DNA from: Cytophagales bacterium Alg240-R148
GTDB lineage: Bacteria > Bacteroidota > Bacteroidia > Cytophagales > Cyclobacteriaceae
NCBI GenBank assembly: GCA_900537185.1
Contig: LS999828.1
Span: forward strand, 204,359-268,358
Direction: 5' to 3'
DNA length: 64,000 bases
Positions 51,359 to 62,100 of the stretch are shown here, one piece after another (position 1 is the first letter of the stretch; each line of letters starts with the position of its first letter). Under the pieces are notes generated by a model. That model worked only from the letters and a program-made list of their open reading frames with translations, was not told where the DNA came from and did not search any database. The translations under genes and the position numbers were made by a program.

Positions 51359-53792
51359 CAAGCATATTTTAATGTTGTTTTTCACCCTGTTTTCAATTGC
51401 CCAGGCGGCAGGTCAGCAAAAAACGGGCAACACGATCCTAACGGGTAAAATCATAGATGAAGACAGCAATGCTCCAGTAGAGTTTGCTTCAGTTGCATTG
51501 ATCCACCCAATGGATTCGAGTATTATTAGGGGCAACACCAGTAAAGCCAATGGTACTTTTGCCCTTCCTGCAGCGCCGGGAAAATATAGGTTGAGAATAG
51601 ATTTTGTGAGTTATAAAACTAAATTCTCACCAATTATTGAAGTAAAAAAAGGCCAAAAATCGTTGAATCTTGGCAACATTGTTTTGTCCGTTGAAGCTGA
51701 GTTATTGGAAGCCATAGAGGTACGAGGAGAAAAAAGTCGAATGGAGTTCAAACTGGACAAGAAAGTATTTAATGTTGGAAAGGACATTGCCAGTGCCGGA
51801 GGATCGGCCACAGACGTACTTGAAAACATTCCAGCTGTAGCAGTAGACATAGAAGGAAATGTGAGCCTTAGAGGAAGTGAAAGTGTCCGGATTTTGATCG
51901 ATGGACGCCCTTCTGGATTGGCTGGTATTAGTGGCAGCGATGCTTTGAAACAACTTTCTGCCGAAATGATTGAAAAAATTGAAGTAGTTACCAATCCTTC
52001 GGTACGGTACGAGGCAGAAGGGGAAGCTGGAGTAATTAACATCGTATTAAAAAAGAACAAAGGAAAAGGCATCAATGGAGGCATCCAAGCTTCGGCAGGT
52101 TTTCCATTCAACAACAGTCTTTCTGCCAACCTCAACTATCGAACTAAAAAAGTAAATTACTTTGGTAGTCTTGGATTCAGACATTACAGTCGGATTTTTA
52201 ACGCAAAAAATTACCGTGAAAATTATTTCGAAACCTATACCAAAATAATTGACCAAAATACTGATTTTGATAGAACAGGTGTTTCAGGGAATATTCGGCT
52301 GGGAGCTGATTACAAGATAAATGACAAGAACAGTCTAACTGGCTCTATGCTTTACCGCTATGGTGTCAGCACCAACAATGCCACCGTGAATACCGACTAT
52401 TTAAGTTCAGGAGCATTGGACTCTTTAGGGGTAAGAAAAACAGAAGAAGAAGAGACCGAACCCAACTACGATTTCACATTGATGTACAAAAAAAAGTATG
52501 ACAAAAAAGGAAAATCGTTAACCTCAGATGTTCGTTACAGCAAAAGCAGAGAGGAAGAAGGTTCCGACATATTTGAACAATTTTATTTTCCGGATACCCA
52601 GCCTACTGGAAATCCCATCATTCAAAAAAACAATACCCGAGAGAACCAAGAAAGTTTCACTTTTCAATTGGACTATGTCAACCCCATTTTTGAAAAAGGA
52701 AGTATGGAAGCAGGTGTGCGGTCGAGCTATCGAAATACAGGCAATAACTTTTTAGTTGAAAATAGAATGTCAGATGGCCAATGGGTAGCGGATACTGCGT
52801 ACAGCAATGATTTTGTTTACATTGAAAAAATCCAGGCGGCCTATGCCATGGTAGGAAATAAAATAATCAATTTCTCCTACCAACTGGGCATTCGTTACGA
52901 ATACACAGATGTTGCCACTACATTGAAAGAAACAGCGGATGAAAACAACAAAAAATACAGTGACTTTTTCCCTAGCGCCCATTTGACTTATGCAATGAAA
53001 GGCGACAATGCTTTACAGTTAAGTTATAGCAGGCGGGTGAGACGACCAAGAAGTAGAGAATTAAACCCTTTCAACAATTTCATCAACAGCGAAAGTATAA
53101 GAACCGGTAACCCCAACCTCAACCCAGAATATACCACCTCACTGGAACTTGGAAATTTAAAAAATTTCGAAAAAGGAAATATATACGGAAGCTTTTACTT
53201 GCGCCATTCAGAAAATGTTATTCAGCGCATATCAGAAACCACCGTAATTGGATCAGATACCATTAATTTATCTTACCCAAAGAATTTGTCGGATCGTCTG
53301 TCATATGGTATAGAGTTCAGTGTAAGCCAAGAATTAAAAGCATGGTGGAGAACAGACGCCAGTTTCAATTATTTTTTCCAACAATACAACGACCCTATTT
53401 ATGGCAATGAGGGTACTTCTTGGCGGGCCACTTGGAACAATAACTTTTACACCAAACCATTGGACTTCCAAACCATGATAAGCTACAGAGGACCTTCGGT
53501 AACTGCCCAAGGCGAAAGGGATGGAATATTTTACTTTGATATTGCGGCAAGCCGAGAAATAATGAAGAAAAAGGGTACCCTCTCCCTTCGAGTTAGAGAC
53601 GTATTCAATTCGAGAAAATACAGCTCCGTTTCTACTGGTGAAGATTTTTATTCAGAATCTGTATTCAGAAGGCGGTCGCAGAGTATTTTGGTCTCGTTGT
53701 CTTATAGAATTAATCAAAAAAACTTTAAGAAACGAAAATCAAATGGCAGCAAAAACCGCAACTCAGATGATGGCGGCGGTTTTGACTTTTAA
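51345..53792 (+). CDS. TonB-dependent receptor-like outer-membrane beta-barrel protein
   Basis: An 815-residue outer-membrane protein: signal peptide (to AAGQQ), a CarboxypepD_reg-like domain (about 25-105; TGKIIDEDSNAPVEFASVALI), a TonB plug (about 120-205; VFNVGKDIASAGGSATDVLENIPAV with VRILIDGRPSG) and a 22-strand-type barrel with RRPRSRELNPFNNFI. The ATG at 51345 overlaps the previous gene by 14 bp; 51318 gives nine more residues and is possible. The tail ends in basic residues and DDGGGFDF. It is the last gene of the sigma operon, and might export or import the ligand sensed by the third gene. Confidence 0.9.
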   Translation: MNTSSKHILMLFFTLFSIAQAAGQQKTGNTILTGKIIDEDSNAPVEFASVALIHPMDSSIIRGNTSKANGTFALPAAPGKYRLRIDFVSYKTKFSPIIEVKKGQKSLNLGNIVLSVEAELLEAIEVRGEKSRMEFKLDKKVFNVGKDIASAGGSATDVLENIPAVAVDIEGNVSLRGSESVRILIDGRPSGLAGISGSDALKQLSAEMIEKIEVVTNPSVRYEAEGEAGVINIVLKKNKGKGINGGIQASAGFPFNNSLSANLNYRTKKVNYFGSLGFRHYSRIFNAKNYRENYFETYTKIIDQNTDFDRTGVSGNIRLGADYKINDKNSLTGSMLYRYGVSTNNATVNTDYLSSGALDSLGVRKTEEEETEPNYDFTLMYKKKYDKKGKSLTSDVRYSKSREEEGSDIFEQFYFPDTQPTGNPIIQKNNTRENQESFTFQLDYVNPIFEKGSMEAGVRSSYRNTGNNFLVENRMSDGQWVADTAYSNDFVYIEKIQAAYAMVGNKIINFSYQLGIRYEYTDVATTLKETADENNKKYSDFFPSAHLTYAMKGDNALQLSYSRRVRRPRSRELNPFNNFINSESIRTGNPNLNPEYTTSLELGNLKNFEKGNIYGSFYLRHSENVIQRISETTVIGSDTINLSYPKNLSDRLSYGIEFSVSQELKAWWRTDASFNYFFQQYNDPIYGNEGTSWRATWNNNFYTKPLDFQTMISYRGPSVTAQGERDGIFYFDIAASREIMKKKGTLSLRVRDVFNSRKYSSVSTGEDFYSESVFRRRSQSILVSLSYRINQKNFKKRKSNGSKNRNSDDGGGFDF

Positions 53793-53802
53793 TCAGCAAT
53801 CT

Positions 53803-53852
53803 ACTTCCTTACAAGAACAGGCACTTGCTTGTTCTTGAAGGAAGTCATTTTT
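53803..53852 (+). terminator. Intrinsic terminator of the sigma/TonB operon
   Basis: ACTTCCTT-A-CAAGAACA pairs with TGTTCTTG-AAGGAAGT around a 10-nt loop (one unpaired A), followed by CATTTTTAA, 10 bp after the stop. Confidence 0.88.
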
Positions 53853-53985
53853 AATTGCGTTGTGGACAATGCAACCTTGGTACTCCAACCACCAAACACA
53901 CTACAATTGAAAAAAATACGGCAACGTTCTATTGTCTACTGACATACAGTTGACACTACTCGGCATTTTATTTGAAAAAAAAGTT

Positions 53986-54420
53986 ATGCAAGTAGAAAAA
54001 ACCGCAGTTTACAATACCAACAAAAGTGTTTTGTGGCGCATGTTAACCCTTCCGCAACATACGGAAGCCTATATGTTTGGGTGCAAAGTGATGACCACTT
54101 GGGAAGTAGGAAGCAACATAAGATGGGAAGGCACTTATATGGGCCACCATCAAGTACTAATAGGCCAAGTAATAGAATTTATGCCAGAAAATCAGCTCCA
54201 ATACAGCAATTTTGATCCCAATATCGGCATGGAAGACCACCCAAAGAATTATTTAAATGTCTCGTACAAAGTGGAAGACACTAAAAAAGGCACCCAACTA
54301 ACTATTACCACAAGCAACATTGGTGGCGATAAAAACAGAGCTTCAGAAGTTGCCAAGGGGTGGGATTTCGTACTCGACGCATTAGAACAATATATTGAAA
54401 AAGACAAAGCCCGCTTTTAA
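53986..54420 (+). CDS. SRPBCC (START-like) domain protein
   Basis: A 144-residue soluble protein of the AHSA1/SRPBCC fold: VEKTAVYNTNKSVLWRMLTLPQH, then WEVGSNIRWEGTY and GWDFVLDALEQYI at the C-terminal helix. Such domains form a ligand pocket of unknown specificity. A TTG at 53932 would extend the N-terminus by 18 residues, but the ATG at 53986 gives the usual start. It is convergent with hemL; its last codons form one arm of a terminator. Confidence 0.82.
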   Translation: MQVEKTAVYNTNKSVLWRMLTLPQHTEAYMFGCKVMTTWEVGSNIRWEGTYMGHHQVLIGQVIEFMPENQLQYSNFDPNIGMEDHPKNYLNVSYKVEDTKKGTQLTITTSNIGGDKNRASEVAKGWDFVLDALEQYIEKDKARF

Positions 54421-54438
54421 CGCAGGCTTTGTCTTTTT
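54398..54438. terminator. Bidirectional terminator within the coding ends
   Basis: AAAAAGACAAAGCC pairs with GGCTTTGTCTTTTT around a 13-nt loop. It includes the last codons of the SRPBCC gene and runs up to the hemL stop, so the terminator is partly coded in both genes. Confidence 0.85.
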
Positions 54439-55723
54439 ATAAACTTTTTAACGCATCCAAATGAGCCGATACAATCTGATCCGCTATTGGTTCCGAAATG
54501 GAAGTAGATACAAAGTGTGCCTCAAATTGAGAAGGGGGTAAATAAATACCACGTTCTAACATCGCTTTAAAATAATTTCCAAACTGGGTTGTATCCGACA
54601 TTTTGGCCTCTTCGAAATTTTGTACTTTGGTTCCTGTAAAAAACATACAGAACATAGATCCCAACTGCGTCACATAATAATCCAACCCTAATTGTTCCAG
54701 ATTATTATTGAATCCTTCTGCTATTCTGGCTGTTATATTGTTGAGTCCTTCATAAATTTCTGGATTATCATTCAAGATATTCAGCATTGCCATACCAGCT
54801 GCCATGGCAATGGGATTGCCCGACAAAGTACCTGCCTGGTAAACGGGGCCAACTGGTGAAACGAAATCCATTATTTCCTTTTTACCTCCATATGCCCCAA
54901 CAGGCATACCGCCTCCAATAATTTTACCGAGCGTAGTCATATCAGGTGATACGCCAAAAAGTTCTTGTGCTCCACCAGGTGCTAACCTAAAACCAGTCAT
55001 TACTTCGTCAAATATCAAGACGATTCCGTTGTCATCGCACAACTTTCTCAAACCTTCAAGATACCCCACATTTGGGATGATTAAGCCCATATTACCTGGT
55101 ACCGGTTCCAATATAATGGCCGCAATTTGATCCGGATTGGCTGCTATTAATGTTTCTATCGAAGTTAGGTCGTTGTAAGGGGCTAGTAAGGTATCTTTGG
55201 CTGTGCCAGCTGTAACACCAGGGCTGTTTGGATTGCCCATGGTTAAAGCACCAGATCCAGCTGCTATTAAAAATGAATCGCCATGCCCATGGTAACAACC
55301 TTCTATTTTTATGAATTTATCCTTTCCAGTATACCCTCTCGCCACTCTAATGGCCGACATGGTCGCTTCCGTTCCCGAATTGACCATTCTCACTCTTTCA
55401 ACAGAGGGCACCATGCTTGTTATTAGGTCTGCAATTTCAACTTCAGCTCCTGTTGGAGCTCCAAACGACAAAGAACCTTTAATTGCCTTGGCTACTGCTT
55501 CTTCGATTGCCTCATGGGCATGGCCCAAAATCATTGGACCCCATGAATTAATCAAATCTACAAATCTATTACCGTCTTCATCTACCATCCAAGCGCCTTT
55601 GGCACTTTGAATAAAAAGTGGATCCCCTCCTACTGCATTAAATGCTCGCACTGGCGAATTAACCCCTCCTGGAATAAAGGTTTTAGCCTGTTCAAAAAGC
55701 TTTTTCGAGTTGCTAATTTTCAT
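54437..55723 (-). CDS. hemL: Glutamate-1-semialdehyde 2,1-aminomutase HemL
   Basis: A 428-residue PLP enzyme that converts glutamate-1-semialdehyde to 5-aminolevulinate for heme. Motifs: PGGVNSPVRAFNAVGG near the N-terminus, EVDEDGN-like substrate region, VRMVNSGTEATMSAIRVARGYTG, FDEVMTGFR, and LGKIIGGGMPVGAYGG with the PLP Lys. Heme supply is fitting for an organism with several multiheme cytochromes, though that link is general. It overlaps the upstream receptor-like gene by 11 bp in the same operon; the ATG at 55723 is the only sensible start. Confidence 0.96.
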   Translation of the reverse strand: MKISNSKKLFEQAKTFIPGGVNSPVRAFNAVGGDPLFIQSAKGAWMVDEDGNRFVDLINSWGPMILGHAHEAIEEAVAKAIKGSLSFGAPTGAEVEIADLITSMVPSVERVRMVNSGTEATMSAIRVARGYTGKDKFIKIEGCYHGHGDSFLIAAGSGALTMGNPNSPGVTAGTAKDTLLAPYNDLTSIETLIAANPDQIAAIILEPVPGNMGLIIPNVGYLEGLRKLCDDNGIVLIFDEVMTGFRLAPGGAQELFGVSPDMTTLGKIIGGGMPVGAYGGKKEIMDFVSPVGPVYQAGTLSGNPIAMAAGMAMLNILNDNPEIYEGLNNITARIAEGFNNNLEQLGLDYYVTQLGSMFCMFFTGTKVQNFEEAKMSDTTQFGNYFKAMLERGIYLPPSQFEAHFVSTSISEPIADQIVSAHLDALKSL

Positions 55724-57446
55724 AGTCAATGTTTTTAATATCTGTGAGTTTACCATCCACCAACTGGTATACTGGAATGTACTGGTTATCGTTTTTTACA
55801 CCATAATTAAACCCTGCACTTAAAATCCCACTATCAAAAGTTGGTGTTTCTATCCAAGGTGTTTGGAAGTACAGTCCGTTTTGGTGCAAACTTTTTCCGA
55901 AAAAGCTTATCAATTCGAACCCTAAAAAGTAGTTTCTATTAGGAACTGCCCTAAATTTTCGAATGTATTTTTTTTCCAAAGCCGCAAACATAGATTTGTT
56001 GATATCGATGTAGTTGTCTCCAATCAAAAATACTTGTAAATTCTCCAAAACAGTGTAATTGGTAGATGGATAATCCAGCCACTTGGTATCCCCTATTATT
56101 TTAGTTGAATCCGATCGCTCCTGAATGGAACTTATTATTTTAGATGCTAATATTCTTCTATCCGAAGCTACGTATATGAAGTCAACACTGTCTTTCTTAA
56201 AGATAAAATCCTCATCTGACGCACCCGTTTTTGTCAAGTAATTGGTAATCTGAACGGTTGAATCTCTATGTACTTCCAAAATATGCACTACCTCCAATTG
56301 GGACGAATCTGCTATCATTTTGAAGGTTTGGACCTTGGTACTATCTCTAGGATTCTTTTCAGCAACTATTAGCACTTTTGCTCCGCCATAACTTTGTAAA
56401 GAGTCGATCAGGTCATGCGCCCGCTGGGCTTGGCTTTGGTAACTTGGCTGAAATAAGAAGGAGTAAGGATTATTGCCAATCAAACGGTTGTATTTTGACA
56501 AAGGGTGGACGAGGTTAATTTTCTTATCATAACAGTAGTTGCTCACCAGCTGGTGCGTTTCAGGATACAATGGCCCAACTATCAAATCTACGTTGTTCAA
56601 CTCACCGGACTCCAGCAACATCGCCACTTGACCTGCGTCTTTCTTGGTATCGTATGCCACTAAGTTGATTGTATACCCTTCTAATGCCAAAGAGTCTTTG
56701 CCCGTTTGCATGCCCAAATAGATATCTTTAATCCATTGGTTGGACATTTCCGAAGCGTGGTCTCCCATTTCATTTTCAAAAAAAGGCAGCAATACGGCAA
56801 CGTTATAAGAGTCCTTTTTAACTACTTCTAATGCGCCAACTACATTGTACTGTTCTGGGTCCAACTCAAAAGATTTAATGATGCTGGTAAGTAGTGTTCG
56901 GTCTTGTTGGCTGAGTGGTTGCAATACAATTTTATCCGCAATCGTTTTTCCAAGAACGGGGTCTTTTCCGTAGTCATTGAATAAAATAAGCAATTCGTCA
57001 AGGGGCAACTCTGTAAAGAAATGCTGTTTCAATGCAGGTGTCTTATCTGCAATTGCCTTGTCTTTTATCTTATCGATGTACGCCAATCCCTTAGACGCCT
57101 GGCCTTCGGAAAAATAAATAGAAGCAAGCCAGTAGTACAATTCATCTCTATTGTTCCATTTTGGAAAAAACTGGTCAATTTGTAGGAACATATCCCTAGC
57201 TATGTATATTTCACCCAACCGGTATGCCGCTAGCCCATAATAAAATGAAGCGTATTCAGAAAAATTATTGCCATAAGAACGGGCAATCACAGGTTTGAAA
57301 GCCTCTTTCGCCAATGCGTATTTCCCTTCTTTAAAAAACGCTTTGCCATTCAGGTATTGTTGCCCATAACTTGTTTCTTGGGCATTACCATTAGCCAAAA
57401 GCCCAAAAAATAAAACAGTAAGTACTAATACTTTTTTTATATACAT
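55713..57446 (-). CDS. Exported TPR/periplasmic-binding-fold protein
   Basis: A 577-residue exported protein: signal peptide (MYIKKVLVLTVLFFGLLANGNA), TPR-like helices (about 25-165), then a type I periplasmic binding fold similar to branched-chain amino acid receptors (Peripla_BP_6): YNVAVLLPFFENEMGD, LVAYDTKKDAGQVAMLLESGELNNVDLIVGPLYPE and a later VYVASDRRILASKI-like strand. It resembles the LpoA/penicillin-binding-protein-activator group more than transport receptors, because no ABC genes are nearby. It is between guaA (13 bp gap) and hemL (overlap). Confidence 0.8.
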   Translation of the reverse strand: MYIKKVLVLTVLFFGLLANGNAQETSYGQQYLNGKAFFKEGKYALAKEAFKPVIARSYGNNFSEYASFYYGLAAYRLGEIYIARDMFLQIDQFFPKWNNRDELYYWLASIYFSEGQASKGLAYIDKIKDKAIADKTPALKQHFFTELPLDELLILFNDYGKDPVLGKTIADKIVLQPLSQQDRTLLTSIIKSFELDPEQYNVVGALEVVKKDSYNVAVLLPFFENEMGDHASEMSNQWIKDIYLGMQTGKDSLALEGYTINLVAYDTKKDAGQVAMLLESGELNNVDLIVGPLYPETHQLVSNYCYDKKINLVHPLSKYNRLIGNNPYSFLFQPSYQSQAQRAHDLIDSLQSYGGAKVLIVAEKNPRDSTKVQTFKMIADSSQLEVVHILEVHRDSTVQITNYLTKTGASDEDFIFKKDSVDFIYVASDRRILASKIISSIQERSDSTKIIGDTKWLDYPSTNYTVLENLQVFLIGDNYIDINKSMFAALEKKYIRKFRAVPNRNYFLGFELISFFGKSLHQNGLYFQTPWIETPTFDSGILSAGFNYGVKNDNQYIPVYQLVDGKLTDIKNIDYEN

Positions 57447-57459
57447 CAAATTACATTGG

Positions 57460-58989
57460 TTATTCCCACTCAATGGTTGCAGGTGGTTTTGAACTAATAT
57501 CATACACCACTCGGTTCACCCCTTTAACTCTATTTATTATATTATTGGATACATCTGCTAAAAAATCATACGGAAGGTGTACCCAATCGGCAGTCATGCC
57601 ATCGACACTGGCCACCGCTCTTAAGCTCACTACTTGTTCATAGGTTCTTTCATCTCCCATAACTCCAACAGAGTTTATTGGAAGTAAGATAGCGCCTGCT
57701 TGCCACACTTGGTCGTACAAGCCGTTGTCTTTAAGACCCTGGATGAAAATATGGTCTACTTCTTGTAGAATGGAAACCTTTTCGGCAGTGATATCACCCA
57801 ATATGCGTATGCCTAAACCAGGCCCCGGAAAAGGGTGTCTTCCAATGATACTAGGGTCTATGTTCAAGCTTCGGCCCACCCTTCGTACTTCATCTTTGAA
57901 CAGGGTATTCAATGGTTCCACCACTTTCAATTTCATATAATCAGGCAATCCACCAACATTGTGGTGGGATTTAATTGTCACGGATGGCCCGTTTACAGAT
58001 ACCGATTCAATAACATCAGGGTAAATGGTGCCCTGCCCCAACCATTTCGCATCTGTCACTTTGTTGGACTCTTCATCAAAAACATCAATAAAAACTTTAC
58101 CGATGGCCTTTCTTTTATCTTCTGGGTCGGTCAACCCTTTAAGTGCGTCATAAAACTTTTCCTTGGCATCCACTCCTTTCACATTCAGTCCCATGCCTTG
58201 GTACGAAGCCAAAACTTGCTCAAATTCTCCTTTTCTGAGCAGCCCGTTGTCTACAAATATACAATGTAAATTGCCACCTATGGCCTTATCTATAAGAACT
58301 GCTGCTACGGAAGAATCGACACCACCGGACAAACCCAATATAACCTTATCATCGCCAATAGTAGCTTTTAATTGCGCTACCGTTGATTCAACAAATATAT
58401 CTGGAGTCCAATCTTGGCTACAACCACTGATGTGCACAACAAAATTACGCAACAATGTTTTCCCTTCTTCCGAATGGGTAACTTCTGGGTGAAACTGTAT
58501 GCCATAAGTATTTTCTGTGGCGTGTTTGAACGCTGCTACTTTTACAGACTCTGTGCTGGCAATAACTTGAAATTCTTCTGGCAATCTAGAAATGGTATCA
58601 CTGTGGGACATCCAAACCTGAGAGTCTATTGAAACCTCCTTCATCAAATCGTTGTGCTGGTCCAATTCATTTAACCTAGCCCGCCCGTATTCTCTTATTT
58701 CTGAAGCCACAACAGAACCGCCGTAGTTTTGGGCCATGTATTGCGCCCCGTAACACACCCCCAACAATGGAACCTTGCCTCTGTATATATCTAAATCTAC
58801 TTCCGGTGCATCTTCCTGCCGTACAGAACAAGGGCTTCCCGAAAGAATAACGCCTTTCACATTTTCTGTTAGGTCTGGTGCTTTGTTATATGGATGAATT
58901 TCACAATAAACATTAAGTTCTCTAACCCTTCTTGCTATCAACTGGGTGTATTGTGAACCAAAATCTAAGATTAGTATTTGTTCTGCCAT
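57460..58989 (-). CDS. guaA: GMP synthase (glutamine-hydrolysing) GuaA
   Basis: A 509-residue GuaA. N-terminal class I glutaminase: [33 protein letters not shown] with nucleophile Cys, and [11 protein letters not shown] with catalytic His/Glu. ATP pyrophosphatase: [18 protein letters not shown] (P-loop SGGVDSS), [10 protein letters not shown]-terminal dimerisation domain: [15 protein letters not shown] and KPPATIEWE at the end. The reaction is XMP to GMP. Its ATG at 58989 is almost at the predicted start of transcription. It heads an operon with the receptor-like gene and hemL. Confidence 0.98.
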   Translation of the reverse strand: MAEQILILDFGSQYTQLIARRVRELNVYCEIHPYNKAPDLTENVKGVILSGSPCSVRQEDAPEVDLDIYRGKVPLLGVCYGAQYMAQNYGGSVVASEIREYGRARLNELDQHNDLMKEVSIDSQVWMSHSDTISRLPEEFQVIASTESVKVAAFKHATENTYGIQFHPEVTHSEEGKTLLRNFVVHISGCSQDWTPDIFVESTVAQLKATIGDDKVILGLSGGVDSSVAAVLIDKAIGGNLHCIFVDNGLLRKGEFEQVLASYQGMGLNVKGVDAKEKFYDALKGLTDPEDKRKAIGKVFIDVFDEESNKVTDAKWLGQGTIYPDVIESVSVNGPSVTIKSHHNVGGLPDYMKLKVVEPLNTLFKDEVRRVGRSLNIDPSIIGRHPFPGPGLGIRILGDITAEKVSILQEVDHIFIQGLKDNGLYDQVWQAGAILLPINSVGVMGDERTYEQVVSLRAVASVDGMTADWVHLPYDFLADVSNNIINRVKGVNRVVYDISSKPPATIEWE

Positions 58990-58993
58990 GCTG

Positions 58994-59022
58994 CAAAAAT
59001 AGTATATAAAATTTAATTGCAA
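58994..59022 (-). promoter_or_regulatory. Promoter of guaA, near-leaderless
   Basis: On the minus strand TTG (59022-59020), 18 bp, TATTTTTG (59001-58994), an exact consensus. Only four bases separate the element from the guaA ATG, so the transcript should begin at or within a few bases of the start codon. Confidence 0.75.
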
Positions 59023-59122
59023 GTAATGGCTTCAAGATTTTAAATAGGAATAATTAGAAAAGTAAAATAATCTTAGTGCTACGTAAAAAAATATAATTAT
59101 TGTTGCAATGGAGCTAAAAATT

Positions 59123-59158
59123 AATTGGCCTGTGCATCACAAAATACACAGGCCAATT
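59123..59158 (-). terminator. Hairpin terminator of the tricorn-type protease gene
   Basis: AATTGGCCTGTG / CACAGGCCAATT with a 12-nt loop, 6 bp after the stop of the protease gene at 59164. The T-run on the minus side is short (TTAATTTTT), so termination strength is uncertain. Confidence 0.7.
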
Positions 59159-59163
59159 TTGAT

Positions 59164-62100
59164 TTATTTGGAAGGATTAAGCAAAACTTCCACTGCTTTT
59201 TTTAATTGGGGGTCTTCTCCCTTTATTTTGGAGTCTGGCAAGTTGTCAACATCAAAATCAGGTACTGCCGGACCATGTTCCATATTAGAATTGGTTGCCT
59301 TAACGTACCAAGCCCTATAAGGCACTCGTACTCTGGAACCATCCATTAGGCTTTGTCCGCCAGTCGAAATAACTGCGCCAAAAGTAGGCTTCCCTACCAA
59401 TTTACCATGCCCTAGATGTTTGTAGGCATGAGAGAAAATTTCCGCATTGGAATAACTGCTCTCATTGCACAATGCAACAGACGGTTTGGTCCACCAAGAA
59501 AGAGGTAACCTTTCGCTATATGGATAATAATTTTCAAATTTTTTGTGCTCGGCTTTCAAATTGGTTGCGGCACCTCTAGGTACGGTGTAAGCATGTTGTC
59601 GTACGTTTAATACAGCCATCAAATAATCCGTTGTCCAACCGCCACCATTGTAGCGCACATCAATCACAATGCCGTCTTTTTCATACCCAGAGGCATGTAG
59701 TTCTCTTTCAAACCGTTCGAAACTAGTCATATTCATACCTCTAATATGGATGTAACCCAATTTCCCTCCAGAATATTTTTCCACCAATTTCTGCCTTGAA
59801 GCTACCCATTCTTCATACATTTCAGTTCCAATGCTTTGAACCGGCCGAATGGCGATTTCTTCCTCTTTACCAGACTTTCTTTTTACAGTCAAAAGCAACT
59901 CTTCAGAAACATTGTTGTTTAAGAAATAATAAAAGTTTTTGCCCTTCACAGGCTGTCCGTTTACTGCGGTAATTACGTCTCCTTTGTATAATCTACTGAT
60001 TTTTTTATCTGCAGGGGTGTTGGGCACTACGTGCTGGACTAGCACACCAGAGGCATGTGGTGCAGCTTCTATTCCTATTTTTCCGGTTTGATTGCGTTGG
60101 GTTCTTTCTGGATTAGGTCCGTACAATCCCATGTGAGAAGCATTTAATTGCCCCAACATCAAATTGTAAAAATACCTAAAATCTTGCCTAGTTGATGCGG
60201 CCAGTGCCCATGGCTTGTATTGCTTTTTAAGAGCTGCAAAATCATACCCATGGTATTGTGGATCATAGAACAATGCTTCAAGTGTTCGCCAAGCGTCCTC
60301 AAATATTTGCTCCTTTTCTTTTTGGTGGTTGACTACCATTTTGGCCCTATGGGGCAACCCATTCATTTTACCTGATGGTTCAATTTGTTTGATAGAACCA
60401 GATTTAACCGCGTATAATTTTTTCACAGCAGGGTCAAATTGCAAACCTCTTAGCCGAGCGCCGCCCTTGCTAATTTGTTTTAAATCCTTTCCATCCCATT
60501 TCACTTCAAACAAGTCAAAACCCCTAGCCGATTTTGTTCCAGCCATAAAATAAAATTTCTCTCCATCTTTAGAAATTAAAGCACCGTACTCATCTCCCGC
60601 ATGTGCAGTTACACGCACCAAACGGTCGTAAATTTTATCTGCATCAATTATAACTGGCGCCACTTTATCTTTCTTTTCTTTTTCTTCTTGCACTTCCTCT
60701 TCAAAGTAATAACCATAGTCTCGGTCTTCCTGTGTTTTTTCCCAGTCTTCTTTTTTCAGCCAAACAAAAAAGATGTCATTGTCATTGTACCGATTGGAAC
60801 TGAATCCCAATTTTGAACCATCCGGACTCCAAAATGGGTTGGAATCCGATCTTGGGTGCATGCTAACATTAATTGGTTTGCGACTCTGGTCAACCGGCAT
60901 GATAAATACCTCTCTGTTAAAATTTAGATCTTGCTGGGTATAAGCCAACCATTTACCATCTGGACTCCAAGCCACACCCGAAGGGGTAGACCACCCAGCA
61001 AGCAATTCTTTTTCTTGACTCAACTTGCCCGATTTAACCTCTACTGAAGCCAGCACCAACTGTCCTCCTCCTTTTACAAATACAATTTTGCTGCCATCCG
61101 GAGCAATAGCCAAGTCACTTACATTTGTTTTTTCTTTGGTAAGCTGCTGGATCTTTACTTTTAGTGTCTGAGACAAATCAGATTTATTGGGGTCGGCAGA
61201 AGTAGCCATAAACAGATTGGAATAACCCGATCGGTCCGAAATAAAGAGTACGGTAGAGTCGTTCAACCATTGACCATCCGTATCTCGGAAAGGATGGTTC
61301 GAAACATTCATGCTCCTTTTTTTATCTTTATCGTTTTGTTTCACGAAGATTTCCCCATGAATTTCCATTACAATATTTTTTCCATTTGGAGCAATTTGAA
61401 AACCGTCTACTTGAGCAGAAAATGTTTTGTTTTCAATGTTGTCAAACCTACTATCTTGAGACAATTTCAAGTCCACTACAGTTGGTTTCTCTCCGTTTAT
61501 ACCAGCGTGATAAAGGTCTGCTCCCCGTGTATAAATTATTTTATTAGAACTCAAACCAAAATGCTGCACCCCTACATCTTTATAACTTGTAATCGGAGCA
61601 GGTATGCCTACAGCAGCACCATTTTTATCTATGGTTTGTTTTACTATGTTGTATCTACCGCTTGAAGCACTTATAAAATACAAGTTGGATTGGTTATCAA
61701 ACTTAGGTAAGTAGTCATTTTTATCATTGTTTGTAATTTGATTAAAAGACTTTGTCTTTTTATTAAAAATCCAAACCTCCTGATCCGAAGGCCCGTTATA
61801 ATCTTCTCTGGCTACCCGACATGCCCCTCTTGTAAAAGCAATGAAATTTCCATCTGGAGATTCTACGGCCATCCCCCCTACTGCATCAAGCACTCTTCTT
61901 GGGGTTTCTCCTTTTTCTGACACAGCGTACAATTCGCTGTCCCACTCAACCTGCTGAAATGCCCTATCGGTTGAAAACAAAATACCATTTTTTTTACTCC
62001 AGTCTGTCACATTGTCCGCAGCCGAATAATAAGTCAACTGGTCAATGGCGCCAGATTGCAAATCCGCCACAAACACATCGTTGTTGCCATACCTAGCACC

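Noticed and set aside
53638..53838. Plus-strand frame overlapping the end of the TonB-type gene
   Set aside because: Out-of-frame shadow of the barrel's C-terminus that runs into the terminator.
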